Source of the DNA: Maribacter algarum (ex Lu et al. 2025) (nom. illeg.)
GTDB lineage: Bacteria > Bacteroidota > Bacteroidia > Flavobacteriales > Flavobacteriaceae
NCBI GenBank assembly: GCA_947495915.1
Contig: CANMAW010000003.1
Span: forward strand, 310,001 to 374,000
DNA: 64,000 bases
Direction of reading: 5' to 3'
Shown here in pieces: positions 62,545 through 64,000 of this stretch. The position numbers and the translations under genes were made by a program. Every line of letters starts with the position of its first letter. Positions within the stretch are counted from its first letter, which is position 1. The notes beneath the pieces are model-generated. The model ran no database searches. It was given only the letters and a program-made list of their open reading frames with translations, and was not told the DNA's origin.

Positions 62545-63678
62545 CTAATTGACCAATATCTCAAACGGAATTCCTTCTACATCGATATTATCTATCGCTG
62601 TAACCTCGTTGCTGCTATTCAATTTAATTCGAAGCAAGCCACCTTGCATTGCTCCACTGATTTTCTCATAACCAACAAGAACAATGTTATTTTTACTGTC
62701 GTAGTTAACGGCAGAAGTTGTCTTTATTTTGTATTCAAAATTCCTTTTTTCTTCAGATAATAAAGCATCATAAGTGTATAATACGACCAGATTGTTCTCA
62801 AAATCATATGATGATGCTACTAATGGATACATACTGCTACTTCCCGGATCAGAAGGGTAGAAAAGAACACCAGCATCACTAAAGTTTCTTGAGTTTGAGT
62901 AAGCGAATTTAGGCGCAGTTTCTTCTTCGTATTGCGTATACGTAATTGCAAAAGTTTCACTGTTAAGGTTTCCATGCAATTCATCATACCCAATTATAAT
63001 ATTGCCTTGTACATTTGTTATAATTCTACGGGCATCGTAGCCAAGGTCTTTTTCATGAACCAAGCTGTTAGTTGCAATATCAATTACTGAAAGCCCGTTT
63101 TCATCAGTTACTTGTTCATCTATGGTTAAAATGAATAATCTATTGTTTGCGATTGCAAAATCTATTGGTTTTTGATTTAAGCTAATATCGACAAACGCGC
63201 GCTCTTCTGAAGTCATGTCTATAACACGTAAGCCATATGTATCAGGGTTTGTACTGGTTAGGGTATACGATATATATATTGCTTGGTCTGTTTGCGCTAA
63301 TGCTGTAGCAGTTAATTCACATGTTTCTAAATCTTCAAAAACCGCAATCTCAGTAGTTGTTTCAGAATTGAAATCATGTTTTGTTATAAGTCCATCACAG
63401 TCCCCTCCTTGATGATATTGCAAAAACATCAACCCATCAGTATAGTGTAATTGCGGCTCAACTTTAGAATTAAGTGAAGTTTCTTTATCACTTAAGCTAA
63501 TAACATCTGAATTAGCATTAAAAAATTGCGTATTTAACATGCCCCCATTTTCCATAACAATGATGTAGTCAGCATCTATATTCTTTCCATCATCAATTGG
63601 AGGCGAAAGATCATCTGAAGTGTTACAACCAATTAAAACTGAAATACAAAGCAAAATGAAGATGTAGTAGGTTTTCAT
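62545..63678 (-). CDS. Lipoprotein with probable beta-propeller fold, unknown function
   Basis: A 377-residue lipoprotein: MKTYYIFILLCISVLIGCN carries the lipobox LIGC (Cys18). The mature part consists of repeated short beta-strand blocks of about 45 residues (for example LRVIDMTSEERAFVDISLN, and GLSVIDIATNSLVHEKDLG), a pattern seen in beta-propellers that bind ligands or proteins. No catalytic motif seen. The frame is open upstream to 63741, overlapping the ABC-F gene; ATG 63678 gives a proper lipoprotein signal. It is 52 bases downstream of the ABC-F gene on the same strand. Confidence 0.78.
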   Translation of the reverse strand: MKTYYIFILLCISVLIGCNTSDDLSPPIDDGKNIDADYIIVMENGGMLNTQFFNANSDVISLSDKETSLNSKVEPQLHYTDGLMFLQYHQGGDCDGLITKHDFNSETTTEIAVFEDLETCELTATALAQTDQAIYISYTLTSTNPDTYGLRVIDMTSEERAFVDISLNQKPIDFAIANNRLFILTIDEQVTDENGLSVIDIATNSLVHEKDLGYDARRIITNVQGNIIIGYDELHGNLNSETFAITYTQYEEETAPKFAYSNSRNFSDAGVLFYPSDPGSSSMYPLVASSYDFENNLVVLYTYDALLSEEKRNFEYKIKTTSAVNYDSKNNIVLVGYEKISGAMQGGLLRIKLNSSNEVTAIDNIDVEGIPFEILVN

Positions 63679-63730
63679 CTGTTCGAATTTAAAAGTTAGT
63701 AAATAGGTAAGCGTTTGGGAACACTTAATA

Positions 63731-64000
<270 letters not shown>

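Overview
The window looks like a chromosomal stretch from a member of the Flavobacteriaceae (Bacteroidota). The DNA is visibly AT-rich. Many genes are preceded by the Bacteroidota -7 box TAnnTTTG rather than a Shine-Dalgarno sequence. The gene content also fits: a TonB-dependent outer-membrane receptor, SusC-type CarboxypepD_reg/plug domains, menaquinone synthesis genes, DUF2853, DUF4252 and a CAL67264-type membrane protein. I saw no rRNA, tRNA, CRISPR array, insertion sequence or phage gene. Coding density is high; only one gap exceeds 300 bases (about 32.9-33.4 kb). This is mostly core genome plus one unusual accessory block.

Layout. 1-2.3 kb: a large secreted zinc metalloprotease, cut by the window edge. 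2.5-5.8 kb: a three-gene cassette (circularly permuted ATP-grasp, alpha-E, transglutaminase) predicted to make or process an unknown peptide. 5.9-7.0 kb: prfB with an intact programmed +1 frameshift. 7.1-10.5 kb: an ArsC-like protein, then a Gly/Tyr- and Lys-rich secreted protein joined to a TonB-dependent receptor. 10.6-18.8 kb: fumC, a coiled-coil membrane protein, a GNAT, ettA, a small membrane protein, a Gfo/Idh/MocA dehydrogenase and an acyl-CoA carboxylase beta subunit.

18.9-26.9 kb is the most unusual part. Four secreted proteins carry the CarboxypepD_reg and/or TonB-plug modules typical of SusC receptors but have no beta-barrel. Two are paralogues that continue into TPRs and a DUF2135-like C-terminus, one continues into a YfbK-type VWA domain, and one is a short protein with two plug-like cores. 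A secreted M24 peptidase sits among them. I infer a surface or periplasmic assembly that uses the plug module for protein interaction; its function is unknown.

27.0-40.5 kb holds the menaquinone genes menE, menC, menA, menD, menF and a PaaI-type thioesterase. A CPBP protease, a HisKA_2 histidine kinase, a LytTR response regulator, a SPOR-like protein, a CvfB-type S1 protein and DUF2853 are interspersed. menB is not in the window.

40.6-64 kb: an esterase, a GNAT, a YD-repeat-like secreted protein, dnaK with a candidate operator, sdaA, a VOC protein, a DUF1080/Gfo-Idh-MocA pair (probable keto-glycoside metabolism), panB-lspA-rluA, small lipoproteins, an EamA transporter, a helical-repeat protein, leuA-leuB, a TlpA-like lipoprotein, pheT, a fasciclin protein, two uncharacterised envelope proteins and the end of an ABC-F gene.
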